Positions 24,583-34,351 are shown, numbered from the stretch's first letter. The stretch is DNA of 64,000 nucleotides from Rhodospirillaceae bacterium (GCA_947467145.1 CANIGJ010000001.1:310001-374000), one strand, 5' to 3'. Numbers and translations: made by a program. The notes: generated from the letters alone by a model not told the origin.

Positions 24583-25754
24583 TCCCCCGCCATTCTATTG
24601 ACAGGTTGGCGCATGGGTTCGCGCACCGCCCCTAGGTCGCGCACTTCCGGCAGCACGAAGTCGCGGAACATCTCCATGCTCTTGATGACAGAGTCGTTCG
24701 GCACATTGCCGATCTTCAGATTCGTATTGATCCAGCCGCAACCGAGCTCGGCATGGATGCGCTTGATCTGCTTCACCGCCGTTTCGGGCGAGCCGCAGAT
24801 GACCGTGCCGTCACGGATCGCATCGTCGATGGTGCGGGTACCTGCGACCTTCAAACGATTGAGGAAATTCTCCGCGCCACCTTCAGTGCCGAAATAACGC
24901 GTCTTGGTCAGCACCAGGTTCTGCGCCTGGCGCTGCGGCGTCATCAGGACCGACATCATGTAGCGCACGCCGCGCTCGAGGGTCGTCTTGGCCTTTTCGT
25001 CGGTCTCGTCGATGCAGGTGTAGAAACCGCAGAGGATATCTTCCGGCGTCGGCTCCCAGCCAACAAGGCGCGCTTCGTCGATATAGGCGTCGATAATCTC
25101 GCGCCCCGCCGCCAGGGACGGGATGAAGACGAGGCCGAGCATGGCATGGTGGCGCGCGGCGTTGCGCGCCGAATCCGGATTGCTGCCCGACATCAGGATG
25201 CGCGGGTGCGGCTGCTGGCGCGGACGCGGCCAGATGGAGACGGCGCGGAATTGATAATGTTCGCCTTCCCAGCCGAAGGGCTTGGGCTCGGTCCAGGCCT
25301 TCTTGATCAATTGCGCCGCTTCGTTGAGGCGGCTGACCGATTCGTCGGGCGGCAGATTGTAGGCGATGTATTCGTGCGGAATGCCGCGCATCAAACCGCA
25401 GATCAAACGCCCGCCCGACAAGACGTCGAGCATCGCGTATTCCTCGGCGACACGGATCGGGTTCAACAAGGGCACGAGATTGCCGAACATGGAGATCTTC
25501 ACGCGGCTGGTGCGCGTCGCCAGGATCGCGCCAATGATGTTGCAGTTCGACATCAGCCCATAGGGGCTGAAATGGTGCTCGTTGCAGCCGACCGCGTCCC
25601 AGCCGCATTCTTCGGCATAAACCAGGGTATCGATGTAGGTCTTATAAAGCTCCGTCGCCTTGACCGGATCGAACTCCGCATTGGCGACCGGCCAGGGCTC
25701 GACGCGTTCGGGGAACGAGTCCCACGGCATGAGATGGAAGTAGTTGAACTTCAA
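24579..25754 (-). CDS. LLM-class flavin-dependent oxidoreductase (luciferase-like monooxygenase)
   Basis: The protein is 391 residues of TIM-barrel bacterial-luciferase type: YAEECGWDAVGCNEHHFSPYG near the N-terminus, ILATRTSRVKISMFGNLVPL, RVAEEYAMLDVLSGGR, and ILMSGSNPDSARNAARH for the flavin phosphate. These enzymes use reduced FMN or F420 to oxygenate diverse substrates, often aromatics, polyethers or sulfonates. It is the first gene of the nine-gene leftward operon and is divergent from the LigB-type dioxygenase across 237 bp, which probably holds both promoters. Confidence 0.9.
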   Translation of the reverse strand: MKFNYFHLMPWDSFPERVEPWPVANAEFDPVKATELYKTYIDTLVYAEECGWDAVGCNEHHFSPYGLMSNCNIIGAILATRTSRVKISMFGNLVPLLNPIRVAEEYAMLDVLSGGRLICGLMRGIPHEYIAYNLPPDESVSRLNEAAQLIKKAWTEPKPFGWEGEHYQFRAVSIWPRPRQQPHPRILMSGSNPDSARNAARHHAMLGLVFIPSLAAGREIIDAYIDEARLVGWEPTPEDILCGFYTCIDETDEKAKTTLERGVRYMMSVLMTPQRQAQNLVLTKTRYFGTEGGAENFLNRLKVAGTRTIDDAIRDGTVICGSPETAVKQIKRIHAELGCGWINTNLKIGNVPNDSVIKSMEMFRDFVLPEVRDLGAVREPMRQPVNRMAGE

Positions 25755-25991
25755 AAGCCTTCCCCGGCGCTTTTTGACTGTGTAGGCGGGCGTGCAAGAG
25801 CGCCGATTATGGCGACGGGCACCGCCCTGTCAAATGAGCGAAAGACCGATGAAGACGGGAGAGAAGCCAGCGAATCCGGGCAGTTCCGGTCAGCGGCAGC
25901 TTGCTCCACCCGCCCCCCAGGTATAGGCTGATTTTCAATGTCATTATCAATGTTCTGATCAGCAGTCTGGGCAGGATAACAGGAGCTCCAC

Positions 25992-27011
25992 ATGGCCGAG
26001 ATCGTCTACGCGTTTGGCAGTTCACATGGGCCCCTGTTGGCGCTCGCACCCGAATTGTGGGACCTGCGCGCCGAAGCCGACAAGCGCCGCACCGATCTTG
26101 CCTTTAAGGACGGCACCTACACGTTCCAAGAACTGCTGGATCTACGCCGCTCCAATTACCTCACGGATCAGAACCGCATCGAAGTGCGCCGCGGCTATCA
26201 GGACCGCTGCCAGGCGGCGCTCGATAAACTCGGCGACAAGCTGGCCGAAGTGAACCCGGACGTCGTCGTCCTGGTCGGCGACGATCAGCACGAATGGTTC
26301 CATTCGCAGGTGCAGCCGACCTTCGCCATCGTCGACAGCAAGACTGTCGTGAACCGCAAGTTCGATCCCGAACATTATGCCGGCAAGGCGCCGGGCCTGG
26401 CCGAAGCGGCGCAAGGCCATCTGCCGCCGGAAGATCAGGACTATCCGATCTGCCAGGACCTCGCGACACACATCATCGAACGCGTGGTCGAGGATGAATT
26501 CGACGTGACCGCCTGCTCGGCAATCCCGGAAAACAAAAAAGGCCCGATCGGCATCACGCACAGCGTCGGTTTCATCGTGCGCCGCATCATGCGCGATAAG
26601 CCGATCCCCATGGTGCCGGTGCTGCAGAATACCTTCTGGCCGCCGAACCAGGCGAAGCCCGGCCGTTGCTACGATTTCGGCAAAAGCATCGGCAAGGCGA
26701 TCCAATCGTGGAATGGTGCGAACAAGGATGCGCGCGTCGCGGTGATCGCGTCGGGCGGCCTGTCGCATTATGTCGTCGATGAGGAATGGGACCAGAAGAT
26801 GCTGAAGGCGTTCCAGGAGAACGACGAAAAGACGCTCCGCGCCGAACCCAACATCATGTTCCGCTCCGGCACGTCCGAGACCAAGAACTGGATCACGACG
26901 GCAGGCGCGGTTGCCAACACCAAGTTGAAAATGAACCTCGTCGATTACGTGCCGTGCTATCGCTCCGAAGCGGGCACCGGCAATGCGATGGCGTTCGCCA
27001 CCTGGGAATAG
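25992..27011 (+). CDS. LigB-type class III extradiol ring-cleavage dioxygenase (copy 1)
   Basis: The protein is 339 residues. His12 in FGSSHGPLL occupies the position of the first Fe ligand of LigB (protocatechuate 4,5-dioxygenase beta chain). GITHSVGF (about 187-194) matches the catalytic-His region and VIASGGLSHYVVDEEWD is the typical LigB-superfamily block. The counterpart of the second Fe-binding His is not obvious by eye. The C-terminus SGTSEIKNW-like block, DYVPCYRSEAGTG, is shared with the paralogue at 54495. ACAGGAGCTCCAC precedes the ATG. Cleaves a catecholic ring by inference; substrate unknown. Followed by two MFS genes. Confidence 0.85.
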   Translation: MAEIVYAFGSSHGPLLALAPELWDLRAEADKRRTDLAFKDGTYTFQELLDLRRSNYLTDQNRIEVRRGYQDRCQAALDKLGDKLAEVNPDVVVLVGDDQHEWFHSQVQPTFAIVDSKTVVNRKFDPEHYAGKAPGLAEAAQGHLPPEDQDYPICQDLATHIIERVVEDEFDVTACSAIPENKKGPIGITHSVGFIVRRIMRDKPIPMVPVLQNTFWPPNQAKPGRCYDFGKSIGKAIQSWNGANKDARVAVIASGGLSHYVVDEEWDQKMLKAFQENDEKTLRAEPNIMFRSGTSETKNWITTAGAVANTKLKMNLVDYVPCYRSEAGTGNAMAFATWE

Positions 27012-27024
27012 ATAACCCCTTCCT

Positions 27025-28320
27025 TTGCCCGATCCATTGAACATCGTCTCCCGCCTCAAAAGCGGGGGAATCGTGCGTGCGTTCCGCCACCGCGACTTCG
27101 CGATCTATTCGATCGCGTCGTGGTGTTCGGACAACGGCATGTGGATGATGCGCATCGGCATGGGCTGGCTGACCTGGGATCTCACCCATTCCGGCGCGTG
27201 GCTCGGCAGCATGGTGCTGGCCCAAGCACTTCCATCTGTCTTCCTGGTGCCGTTCGCCGGCGCGATGGCCGACCGCATCGATCGCGTGAAGATCATGCGA
27301 GTCACCATCAGTATCTCGATCCTGCTCGCCAGCAGCCTGTCGGCGCTGACCTATGGCGGCTACGTCAATATCTGGACCTTGCTGACCTTCGCCATCGTGC
27401 ACGGCATCGTCGGCACATTGTCGGTACCCGCGCGCGTGACCATCGGCCCCAACCTGGTGCCGCGCGCCGATATCGCCGCCGCCATCGGCGTCAGCTCGGT
27501 CATGTTCGGCTCGGCGACGTTCCTGGGCCCCGCCATCGCCGGCATCCTGATCACGCAATTCAGCATCGCCTTCACCTTCGCCGGCAACGCCATCATGAAT
27601 GCGCTGCTGGTGATCGCGCTGTGGCTCATCAAAGTCGCGCGCGCCGAGATCAACAAGAGCCACGGCAGCATCCTGTCCGACGTCATCGAAGGCATTAAAT
27701 ATGCCGGCACCCATCCCGGCATCATGCCGACATTGATGCTGGCGACATTCTCGGCAACCTTGGTGCGCCCGGTCGGCGATCTGATGCCCGGTATTTCCGA
27801 TACCGTCTTCGATGCCGGCGCGCATGGCCTGGCGACCCTCATGGCCTGCATGGGTGTGGGCGGCATGGTCGGCAGCTTCTGGCTCGCCAACCGCAACCGC
27901 ATCACCGGCATGTCGACGATTTTCCTGCACGGCACGACTGCCTATGCGCTGTCGACCTTGGCCTTCGCCGCCAGCGCCAATTTCACCCTCGGCATGATCT
28001 GCATGGTGGTGATCGGCTGCGCCATGTCGGTGTCCAACAATGCGAGCCAGATCCTGATCCAGAACTCGGTCGCGGGCACCATGCGCGCGCGCATCATGAG
28101 CCTGTACAGCTACAACTACCGCACCATGCCGGCGCTGGGCGCGCTCGCCATGGGCTGGGCCGCCAACTTGATCGGCTTCCAGATCCCGGTCGGCATCGGC
28201 GCGTTGTTGTTGCTGGTCGGGCTCGTCTGGGCCTATCGCCAACGCGATGCCATGCGCAGTTCGCTCGAAACCATCGTCGATGACGCGGCACCGTCCGTGG
28301 ATAAAAAGGCCGCCGAATGA
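27025..28320 (+). CDS. MFS transporter, EntS/MFS_3-like (tandem pair, first)
   Basis: The protein is about 431 residues with 12 hydrophobic segments, beginning IVRAFRHRDFAIYSIASWCS and containing GAMADRIDRVKIMR and AGTMRARIMSLYSYNYR. The start is uncertain: TTG 27025 gives an N-terminus of the same length as its paralogues, while GTG 27073 would cut just before the first helix. It lies 13 bp after the LigB-type gene, so the two are likely cotranscribed. Confidence 0.83.
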   Translation: MPDPLNIVSRLKSGGIVRAFRHRDFAIYSIASWCSDNGMWMMRIGMGWLTWDLTHSGAWLGSMVLAQALPSVFLVPFAGAMADRIDRVKIMRVTISISILLASSLSALTYGGYVNIWTLLTFAIVHGIVGTLSVPARVTIGPNLVPRADIAAAIGVSSVMFGSATFLGPAIAGILITQFSIAFTFAGNAIMNALLVIALWLIKVARAEINKSHGSILSDVIEGIKYAGTHPGIMPTLMLATFSATLVRPVGDLMPGISDTVFDAGAHGLATLMACMGVGGMVGSFWLANRNRITGMSTIFLHGTTAYALSTLAFAASANFTLGMICMVVIGCAMSVSNNASQILIQNSVAGTMRARIMSLYSYNYRTMPALGALAMGWAANLIGFQIPVGIGALLLLVGLVWAYRQRDAMRSSLETIVDDAAPSVDKKAAE

Positions 28321-29591
28321 GCGACGCACCCCGTAAACGGAGCGGCGGCGGTTTCCGCGCCGCCTTCCGCCACCGCGATTTTGCGATCTACGCCTTCGCA
28401 TCGTTCGTATCCAATGTCGGCATGTGGGTCATGCGCATCGGCATCGGCTGGTATGCCTGGGACCTCACACACTCGGGCGCGTGGCTCGGCGCGGTCGCCT
28501 TGGGCCAGGCCCTACCGTCGGTCTTCCTCACACCCTTCGCCGGCGCGTTGGCCGACCGCATGGACCCGGTGCGCCTGATGCGCGTCACGCAAGCCGCCAG
28601 CTTCTGTTTTGCCGCCGCCATCGCGGGCGTGACGTTCATGGGTTGGGCGACGCCGTTCCTGCTCGTCACCTGGTCGTTCTGTCACGGCATCGCGTTCGCG
28701 TTGGGCTTGCCGGCGCGCACGGTGATCGGGCCGAACCTCGTGCCGCGCGAAGATATTTCAGCCGCCATCAGCGTTGGCTCGGTGATCTTCGGCTCATCCA
28801 TGTTCATCGGACCGGCGATCTCCGGCTTGCTGATCGAACATTTCGGGCCGGCCTGGACCTTCACGGTCAATGCCGCGGCCTATGGCGCGATGTATCTGTG
28901 CCTGATGAACCTCAAACTGCTACGCGCCGAACGCAGCCGCAGCGGCGGCAGTCTGATCGCCGATACGGTCGAGGGCGTGAAATTCGTCATGGGCCATGAA
29001 GGCATCCGCGCCGTCATGATGCTGGCGCTGATCATTTCACTGTGCATCCGCCCGATGATCGACCTGATGCCCGGCTTTGCCGATGCGGTCTATCACCGTC
29101 CGACCGAGGGCCTAGCGACCCTGATGAGCGCCTTCGGCATCGGCGCGATGATCGGCAGCATCTGGCTCGCCAACCGCAACAAGCTCGCCGGCACCGTCAC
29201 CATCGCCATGATGGGCAATGCGACGTCGGCGATCTTCATCATCGTCTTCGCGGGCTTCGGCATCTATCCTCTCGCCATTGCCGCCATGTTCGGCTTCGGC
29301 ATCTCGGCGGCACTCGGCTTCAACGGCGCGCAGATCCTGGTGCAGAACGCGGCGGCCGGACCGATGCGCAGCCGCGTCATGGGCCTCTACGCCTACAACT
29401 TCCAAGGCATCCCGGCAGCCGGCGCCATGATCGTCGGCTTCGCGTCGGGCTTCTTCGGATTGCAGATTCCCGCCGTCGCCGCCGGGACGATCGCGTTGCT
29501 CGCCACATTCTGGGTGATGCGTTCACGCAAGCGCATCATCGCGCTGATGGAAGGCGGCGGCGAAAGTGCCGCGCCGAAACCGGCCGCTTAG
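28317..29591 (+). CDS. MFS transporter, EntS/MFS_3-like (tandem pair, second)
   Basis: The protein is 424 residues, starting in the ATGA overlap with the previous gene. GFRAAFRHRDFAIYAFASFV, GALADRMDPVRLMR and AGPMRSRVMGLYAYNFQG align with the gene before it, showing a tandem duplication. Probably a small-molecule exporter; whether the two proteins work as a heteromer is unknown. Its stop overlaps the converging TauD stop. Confidence 0.87.
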   Translation: MSDAPRKRSGGGFRAAFRHRDFAIYAFASFVSNVGMWVMRIGIGWYAWDLTHSGAWLGAVALGQALPSVFLTPFAGALADRMDPVRLMRVTQAASFCFAAAIAGVTFMGWATPFLLVTWSFCHGIAFALGLPARTVIGPNLVPREDISAAISVGSVIFGSSMFIGPAISGLLIEHFGPAWTFTVNAAAYGAMYLCLMNLKLLRAERSRSGGSLIADTVEGVKFVMGHEGIRAVMMLALIISLCIRPMIDLMPGFADAVYHRPTEGLATLMSAFGIGAMIGSIWLANRNKLAGTVTIAMMGNATSAIFIIVFAGFGIYPLAIAAMFGFGISAALGFNGAQILVQNAAAGPMRSRVMGLYAYNFQGIPAAGAMIVGFASGFFGLQIPAVAAGTIALLATFWVMRSRKRIIALMEGGGESAAPKPAA

Positions 29592-30484
29592 TCCGCCATT
29601 TCCTCTTCGAGGACCGTGACGCGGCGCATGTCGCGCTTGTACTTGGTGTCCTCGAACGGCGTGGCGCGATGCATGGTCGCGAGATTGTCCCACATCACGA
29701 TGTCACCGAGCCGCCATTTGTGGCTGTAGACGAACCGTTCCTGCGTCGCGAATTGCGTCAACTCATCCAACAGGGCCCGGCCCTTCTCGAACTCCCAGCC
29801 GACGATATGCGAGGCGTGCGAAGCGAGATAGATCGACGGCTTGTTCGATTTCGGGTGCAGATGCACAAGCTTGTGGTGCGCGGCGGGACGCGTCGCCTTT
29901 TCGGCGTCGGTCACATCGGTCAGGCCGCCGAGGGCGCGCGAATACCAGATCGAATGTTCGGCAACCAAGCCGTCGATGGCGATCTTCTTAGCCTCGGGCA
30001 GCGCATTGTAGGCTGCGCGCATATCGGCGAATTGCGTATCCGCGCCCACCGGCGGGATCGCGTGGGCCGACAGCATCGAATAGACCGCACGGTTGTCGTC
30101 GAACGATGCATCGGTGTGCCACAGCAGATTGCCGTTGTGATAGGCGCGGCGGCGATCCTTCTCTTCCAGCAAATTGCCGGTCTCGTCCAGATTGCCGACG
30201 TCGATCATCGTCTGATATTTCAGGCGCGGCTTGGACTTGCCGATCATGGTCAGCATCTTGAGCTTCTGCAGCGGCCCCAGCATCGCGCCGAAGGCCATAT
30301 GCTCCTCATCCGTCAACGGTGCCGCATTGCGAAACACCAGCACGCCATACTGGTTGATGGCGGCGACGATCGCATCGGCGTCAGCCTGGGTGAGCTTGCG
30401 CAGATCGATCCCCGACACCTCGGCCACGAAGACCGGATGCATGGGGCTGGTTTTCAAAGACGACTTATCGACGATGGCATCCAT
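29588..30484 (-). CDS. TauD/TfdA-family Fe(II)/2-oxoglutarate dioxygenase
   Basis: The protein is 298 residues. The iron triad is seen: His123 and Asp125 in LLWHTDASF and the distal His in LATMHRATPF, followed by Arg residues (RDMRRVTV) for 2-oxoglutarate. TauD/TfdA enzymes hydroxylate sulfonates, aryloxyacetates and other acids, releasing a cleaved product. ATG 30484 is chosen for GGTGATG upstream and because an earlier ATG would lie in the preceding gene. Downstream partner of the 2-hydroxyacid dehydrogenase. Confidence 0.9.
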   Translation of the reverse strand: MDAIVDKSSLKTSPMHPVFVAEVSGIDLRKLTQADADAIVAAINQYGVLVFRNAAPLTDEEHMAFGAMLGPLQKLKMLTMIGKSKPRLKYQTMIDVGNLDETGNLLEEKDRRRAYHNGNLLWHTDASFDDNRAVYSMLSAHAIPPVGADTQFADMRAAYNALPEAKKIAIDGLVAEHSIWYSRALGGLTDVTDAEKATRPAAHHKLVHLHPKSNKPSIYLASHASHIVGWEFEKGRALLDELTQFATQERFVYSHKWRLGDIVMWDNLATMHRATPFEDTKYKRDMRRVTVLEEEMAD

Positions 30485-30492
30485 GGCATCAC

Positions 30493-31566
30493 CTATCCAA
30501 TGAGACTTTTGCCTTCGAACTTCTTGCGCCACATGGGCAACACTTCTTCATTCACGACGTGCCGCGGCACCTGGCCCTTCAGCACCTCGATCACCGCCTT
30601 GGTCACCCAGGGGATCGCCTCCTTGAGGCCGCCGCCGATGGTGTTGGCGATCATGTGCGGCGACAGCAACACTTTGTCGCCGAGGCCGAGCAAGGGCATC
30701 TGCGGATCGGGCGGCTCATCCGGCAACACGTCCAACGCGGCGCCGGCGATCTGATCCTTGTCCAGCGCATCGAACAGCGCATCGACATCGACGATGGGGC
30801 CGCGCGCCGCGTTCACCAGCAGCGCCGTCTTCTTCATTTTGCCAAGCTCGGCCGCGCCGATCAGTTTGTTGGTTTCGCGCGTCAGGTTCGTATGGATCGT
30901 CACCACGTCGGACTCGCGCAGCAAGGTATCCATATCCACGGGTGTGGCGTTGTGGTGCACGAACTTCGATTCATCGACATATGGGTCATAGGCGAGGATG
31001 CGGACGCGCCACGGCTGGAACAGATCGGCGAGGCGCGACCCGATGCGGCCCAAACCGATGATGCCGAGGGTGAGGCCCTCATAGCCATCCTGACGGCGGC
31101 CGAGGAAGTAGCCCTGCAAGGCGGGATCGCGCCATTCGCCGGCCTTCACCGAGCGATCCTTCTCGCGCGTCTTTTTCAGCACGGTCAAGATATTGGCCAT
31201 CGTGCCTTCGGCGACACCGCCCCAGTTACATTCGGTCGGCGAATGCACGACGATCACGCCGGCCTTGGTGGCGGCGTCCACGTCCACATTGTCGAAACCG
31301 ACGGTGTATTTGCAGACCATGCGCAGATCGGGCGCGTTCAGTAGCGATTTTTCGGTGATCGTGCAGGCCCGGTTGGCGACGCCGGCCGCAACGACCGTAT
31401 CGGCATCGAGCATGAATTCGATGGTCTGGCCGCGAATATTGGCGCCCTTCTCCCAGGACGTGCGGGTGCCGAGTTTCACCTCGGCGCCGGCCTCTTCCAG
31501 CTTCTTGTGCGATGCGCCGGTATCGTCGACCGGCTGATAGATCAGAACCTTGGGCTTTTTCGCCAC
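30493..31566 (-). CDS. D-isomer-specific 2-hydroxyacid dehydrogenase (copy 1)
   Basis: The protein is 357 residues. Domains: catalytic N-part with VCKYTVGFDNVDVDAATKAG, NAD-binding GIIGLGRIGSRLADLF at about 168-185, LVNAARGPIVDVDAL with the active-site Arg, and SPHMIANT carrying the catalytic His. It reduces or oxidises a 2-oxo/2-hydroxy acid with NAD(P). It is the first gene of a two-gene leftward unit with the TauD dioxygenase. CGGGAGGCC precedes the ATG. Confidence 0.9.
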   Translation of the reverse strand: MAKKPKVLIYQPVDDTGASHKKLEEAGAEVKLGTRTSWEKGANIRGQTIEFMLDADTVVAAGVANRACTITEKSLLNAPDLRMVCKYTVGFDNVDVDAATKAGVIVVHSPTECNWGGVAEGTMANILTVLKKTREKDRSVKAGEWRDPALQGYFLGRRQDGYEGLTLGIIGLGRIGSRLADLFQPWRVRILAYDPYVDESKFVHHNATPVDMDTLLRESDVVTIHTNLTRETNKLIGAAELGKMKKTALLVNAARGPIVDVDALFDALDKDQIAGAALDVLPDEPPDPQMPLLGLGDKVLLSPHMIANTIGGGLKEAIPWVTKAVIEVLKGQVPRHVVNEEVLPMWRKKFEGKSLIG

Positions 31567-31687
31567 TTTGGCCTCCCGTTGCCTCGTTTATTGCCTGAAG
31601 CCTAGCCGACCGGGGTCGCCTCGTCACCCCGAGACCTGGCAAAGCCCGCAGATATGTTCATTTTTTGTACTTATGACACCCGCGCAC

Positions 31688-31712
31688 GGAACCGTGATCG
31701 CTGCAAAAGGTT
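31688..31712 (+). promoter_or_regulatory. EcfG-type general-stress promoter (GGAAC-N16-GGTT)
   Basis: GGAAC at 31688-31692 and GGTT at 31709-31712 with a 16-bp spacer match the EcfG consensus. It lies 32 bp before the GTG of the GlsB-like stress gene, the same distance as for PRC-barrel gene 1. Confidence 0.7.
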
Positions 31713-31744
31713 ATCTCTACAACAATCCAACTGAGGAGTTTTCG

Positions 31745-31996
31745 GTGTCGATCATCGGAGCCATCGTTATCGGGTTTTTCGCCGGGTTAATCGCCAAATT
31801 CCTCATGCCGGGCCGCGATCCGGGCGGTTTCATCATCACCATCATCCTGGGCATCGTCGGCGCGTTCGTCGCGACCTGGATCGGCCAGACCATCGGCTGG
31901 TACCACGACGGCGAAGCCGCCGGGTTCATCGGCGCGGTCGTCGGCTCGATCATCATCCTGGTCATTTACCGGATGATCGCGGGCCGGCGTCGCTGA
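31745..31996 (+). CDS. GlsB/YeaQ/YmgE-family stress-response membrane protein
   Basis: The protein is 83 residues, three hydrophobic helices: SIIGAIVIGFFAGLIAKFLM, then GGFIITIILGIVGAFVATWI, then AAGFIGAVVGSIIILVIYRM, ending in a basic tail. This is the transglycosylase-associated/YeaQ pattern, including MPGRDPGG between helices 1 and 2. GTG 31745 is the start, as GAGGAG lies 7 bp upstream. The family is stress-induced in many bacteria, and the EcfG-type promoter fits. Mechanism unknown. Confidence 0.93.
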   Translation: MSIIGAIVIGFFAGLIAKFLMPGRDPGGFIITIILGIVGAFVATWIGQTIGWYHDGEAAGFIGAVVGSIIILVIYRMIAGRRR

Positions 31997-32006
31997 TCCA
32001 CGTACC

Positions 32007-32363
32007 TTGCCCGGCCACGATCTCTCACGCCTCAGGCATCTCGCCGATCTCATGGATTCGCGGTTCCATGTGCCCGGCACCAACTGGCGTTTCGGTCTCG
32101 ACGGGCTCGTCGGCCTTATCCCGGGCATCGGCGACGCGGCGGGCACATTGGTCTCGCTCTATATCCTCGCCGAAGCGTGGCGGCTGGGCGTGCGCAAACG
32201 CACAATCGGGCGGATGATCGGCAATATCGCCTTGGATTCGCTTATCGGCGCCGTGCCAGTGGCCGGCGATCTGTTCGACTTCGTCTGGCAATCAAATGCC
32301 CGAAACCTGCGGCTTATCGAACGCGATCTTGAACACCTCGCCATTTCCGGACGACGCGCATGA
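32007..32363 (+). CDS. DUF4112-family protein
   Basis: The protein is 118 residues. LMDSRFHVPGTNWRFGLDGL, GLIPGIGDAAGTLVSLYIL, MIGNIALDSLIGAVPVAGDL and FDFVWQSNARN are the DUF4112 blocks, with two hydrophobic segments containing PG.GD and P.AGD turns. TTG 32007 is chosen because the family N-terminus (LSRLRHLADLMDSRF) requires it; an internal ATG at 32052 is the alternative. It follows the GlsB gene by 10 bp and overlaps the ABC gene by 4 bp, so all three may be stress-coregulated. Confidence 0.85.
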   Translation: MPGHDLSRLRHLADLMDSRFHVPGTNWRFGLDGLVGLIPGIGDAAGTLVSLYILAEAWRLGVRKRTIGRMIGNIALDSLIGAVPVAGDLFDFVWQSNARNLRLIERDLEHLAISGRRA

Positions 32364-34351
32364 CCGATGACGTGAAAAAAGACCCGGCGCCAAAGCCGAA
32401 TTCCGAACCGACGGAAGAAGAAAAAAAGGAAATCGCCGAAGAGATCGAGGCCGTCGAGATCCCGGAAGCACGTGGCGAGGACGTTCCGGTCCCGGCTGAG
32501 AACGAATGGGCCGCCGACGATATCGATCTGGAAACTTCGAAGCGCAAATACCTGCTGCGGCGCTTCTGGTTCACGGCACGGCTCTATTGGGGCAAGGCAG
32601 GCGACCGGCTCGCCTGGCCCCTATCGGCCGGCATCCTGACCCTGATCCTACTGATCCTCGCCTCGCAGTACGGTTACAATTATTGGAACCGGGTGATGTT
32701 CGACGCGCTGGAGAACCGCGACGCGCAACGGGTCGGCATGATTGCCCTGATGTTCGTGCCGCTGATGGTTGCCAGCGTCTGTTGCAGCGTGACCAACGTC
32801 TATGTGCGCATGACCACGCAGCGCCGCTGGCGCGCCTGGCTGACCAACCTGATCATAGACCGTTGGCTGACGCATGGCCGCTACTATCAGCTCAATCTGG
32901 TCGGCGGCGATCATGACAATCCGGAATATCGCATCGCGCAGGATCTGCGCACCGCAACCGACGCACCGGTCGATTTCACCATCGGTGTCATCTCGGCCGT
33001 TCTGTCGGCGGCAACCTTCATCGCCGTACTTTGGAATATCGGCGGCTCGCTCACCCTGCCGTTCGGCGACGCCACCATCGTCATCCCGGGCTTCCTGGTC
33101 ATCGCCGCCGTCACCTATTCGCTGCTCGCCAGCGGCATGATGACTTGGATCGGGCGGCGCTTCGTGCAGGTATCCGAAAACGTCAATCAGGCCGAAGCCG
33201 ACTACCGCTACGCCCTGACGCGCGTGCGCGAGAACGGCGAAAGCATTGCGCTGATGGGCGGCGAGGACGAAGAACGCGCCGGGCTCGACGGTTCGCTCAA
33301 GAGCGTGCTGCTGCAATGGCGCGATCTGTGTTTCCAACATATGCGCACGACCATCGTCTCAACGACGAGTTCATGGGTCGCCCCCGTCATCCCGGTGATC
33401 CTGTGCGCCCCCAAATATCTCGACGGATCGATGACCTTGGGCACCGTGATGCAGGCGGCGTCGGCTTTCACCATCGTGCAGGCCGCCTTCGGCTGGCTCG
33501 TGGATAACTATCCCCGCCTTGCCGACTGGAGCGCGGGCGCACGCCGCATCGCCTCCTTGATGGTCTCGCTCGACGCGCTCGAGCGCGCCGAAACCGGCAC
33601 GGTCGGACGCATTACCCATCAAAAGGGCGAAACCGCCGAGTTCGCCATGCGTCTCGCCGGCCTGTCGGTCGCCCTGGACAACGGCACGACCGTGATCGGC
33701 GAAGCCAAGGTCGATATCGCGCCGGGCGAGCGCGTGCTGGTGGCGGGCGAATCCGGCACCGGCAAAAGCACGTTGATACGCGCCATCGCCGGGCTGTGGC
33801 CATGGGGCGGAGGCAGCATCGAGATCAAGTCCGGCGCCAAGCTGTTCATGCTGCCGCAGCGGCCCTACGTGCCGATCGGCACCTTGCGCCGCGCCGCCAC
33901 CTATCCCTCCGCCACCGAAGACTGGACCACCGAGGAAATTGCCGAGAATTTCCGCAGCTGCGGGCTCGAGCACCTGATCGACCAGTTGGAGGTTGAGGCG
34001 CCGTGGGATCAGACCCTGTCGGGTGGCGAGAAACAGCGGCTCGCCTTCGTGCGCATGTTCCTGCATCAGCCCGATATCGTCGTGTTCGACGAAGCGACCA
34101 GCGCGCTCGATCCGACGAGCCAGGATCACCTGATGGCCCTGATCAATGACACCCTCCCGGATGCGACGGTGATCAGCGTCGGCCATCGCCCGGAGCTGGA
34201 AGCCTTCCACAGCCGCAAGATCGTGCTGGAGCGCGCCGAAGGCGGCGCCAAATTCGTCAGCGACATCGATCTTCTCAACGATTTCCGCCTCAAGAAGAGT
34301 CGACGTCCGCGCTGGCTGCGCACGCGCGAATCGCGTAGTAAGGCAGAATAA
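32360..34351 (+). CDS. SbmA/BacA/YddA-like ABC transporter, fused membrane and ATPase domains
   Basis: The protein is 663 residues. An acidic, probably cytoplasmic extension (1-60, rich in Glu and Pro) precedes the ABC_membrane_2 domain (about 75-400; [20 protein letters not shown] is characteristic). The ATPase follows: Walker [10 protein letters not shown] at about 462, signature LSGGEKQR at about 553, Walker [13 protein letters not shown] at about 574, and the switch His in VISVGHR. SbmA/BacA-related transporters move peptides or very-long-chain lipids and matter in host association, but the YddA branch is uncharacterised. Start in the ATGA overlap with DUF4112. Confidence 0.9.
   Translation: MTDDVKKDPAPKPNSEPTEEEKKEIAEEIEAVEIPEARGEDVPVPAENEWAADDIDLETSKRKYLLRRFWFTARLYWGKAGDRLAWPLSAGILTLILLILASQYGYNYWNRVMFDALENRDAQRVGMIALMFVPLMVASVCCSVTNVYVRMTTQRRWRAWLTNLIIDRWLTHGRYYQLNLVGGDHDNPEYRIAQDLRTATDAPVDFTIGVISAVLSAATFIAVLWNIGGSLTLPFGDATIVIPGFLVIAAVTYSLLASGMMTWIGRRFVQVSENVNQAEADYRYALTRVRENGESIALMGGEDEERAGLDGSLKSVLLQWRDLCFQHMRTTIVSTTSSWVAPVIPVILCAPKYLDGSMTLGTVMQAASAFTIVQAAFGWLVDNYPRLADWSAGARRIASLMVSLDALERAETGTVGRITHQKGETAEFAMRLAGLSVALDNGTTVIGEAKVDIAPGERVLVAGESGTGKSTLIRAIAGLWPWGGGSIEIKSGAKLFMLPQRPYVPIGTLRRAATYPSATEDWTTEEIAENFRSCGLEHLIDQLEVEAPWDQTLSGGEKQRLAFVRMFLHQPDIVVFDEATSALDPTSQDHLMALINDTLPDATVISVGHRPELEAFHSRKIVLERAEGGAKFVSDIDLLNDFRLKKSRRPRWLRTRESRSKAE

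Noticed and set aside
25935..25953. Direct repeat TCAATGT spaced 12 bp before the LigB-type gene
   Set aside because: Too short to call as an operator without a known regulator; mentioned only in the divergent-cluster finding.
26893..28401. 502-residue leftward open frame opposite the LigB and MFS genes
   Set aside because: It is Arg/His/Gly/Asp-rich with no domain, typical antisense shadow of a high-GC gene; the MFS gene on the other strand is unmistakable.
29042..30754. 570-residue rightward open frame across MFS, TauD and dehydrogenase genes
   Set aside because: It crosses three well-supported genes in other frames and has no recognisable sequence.
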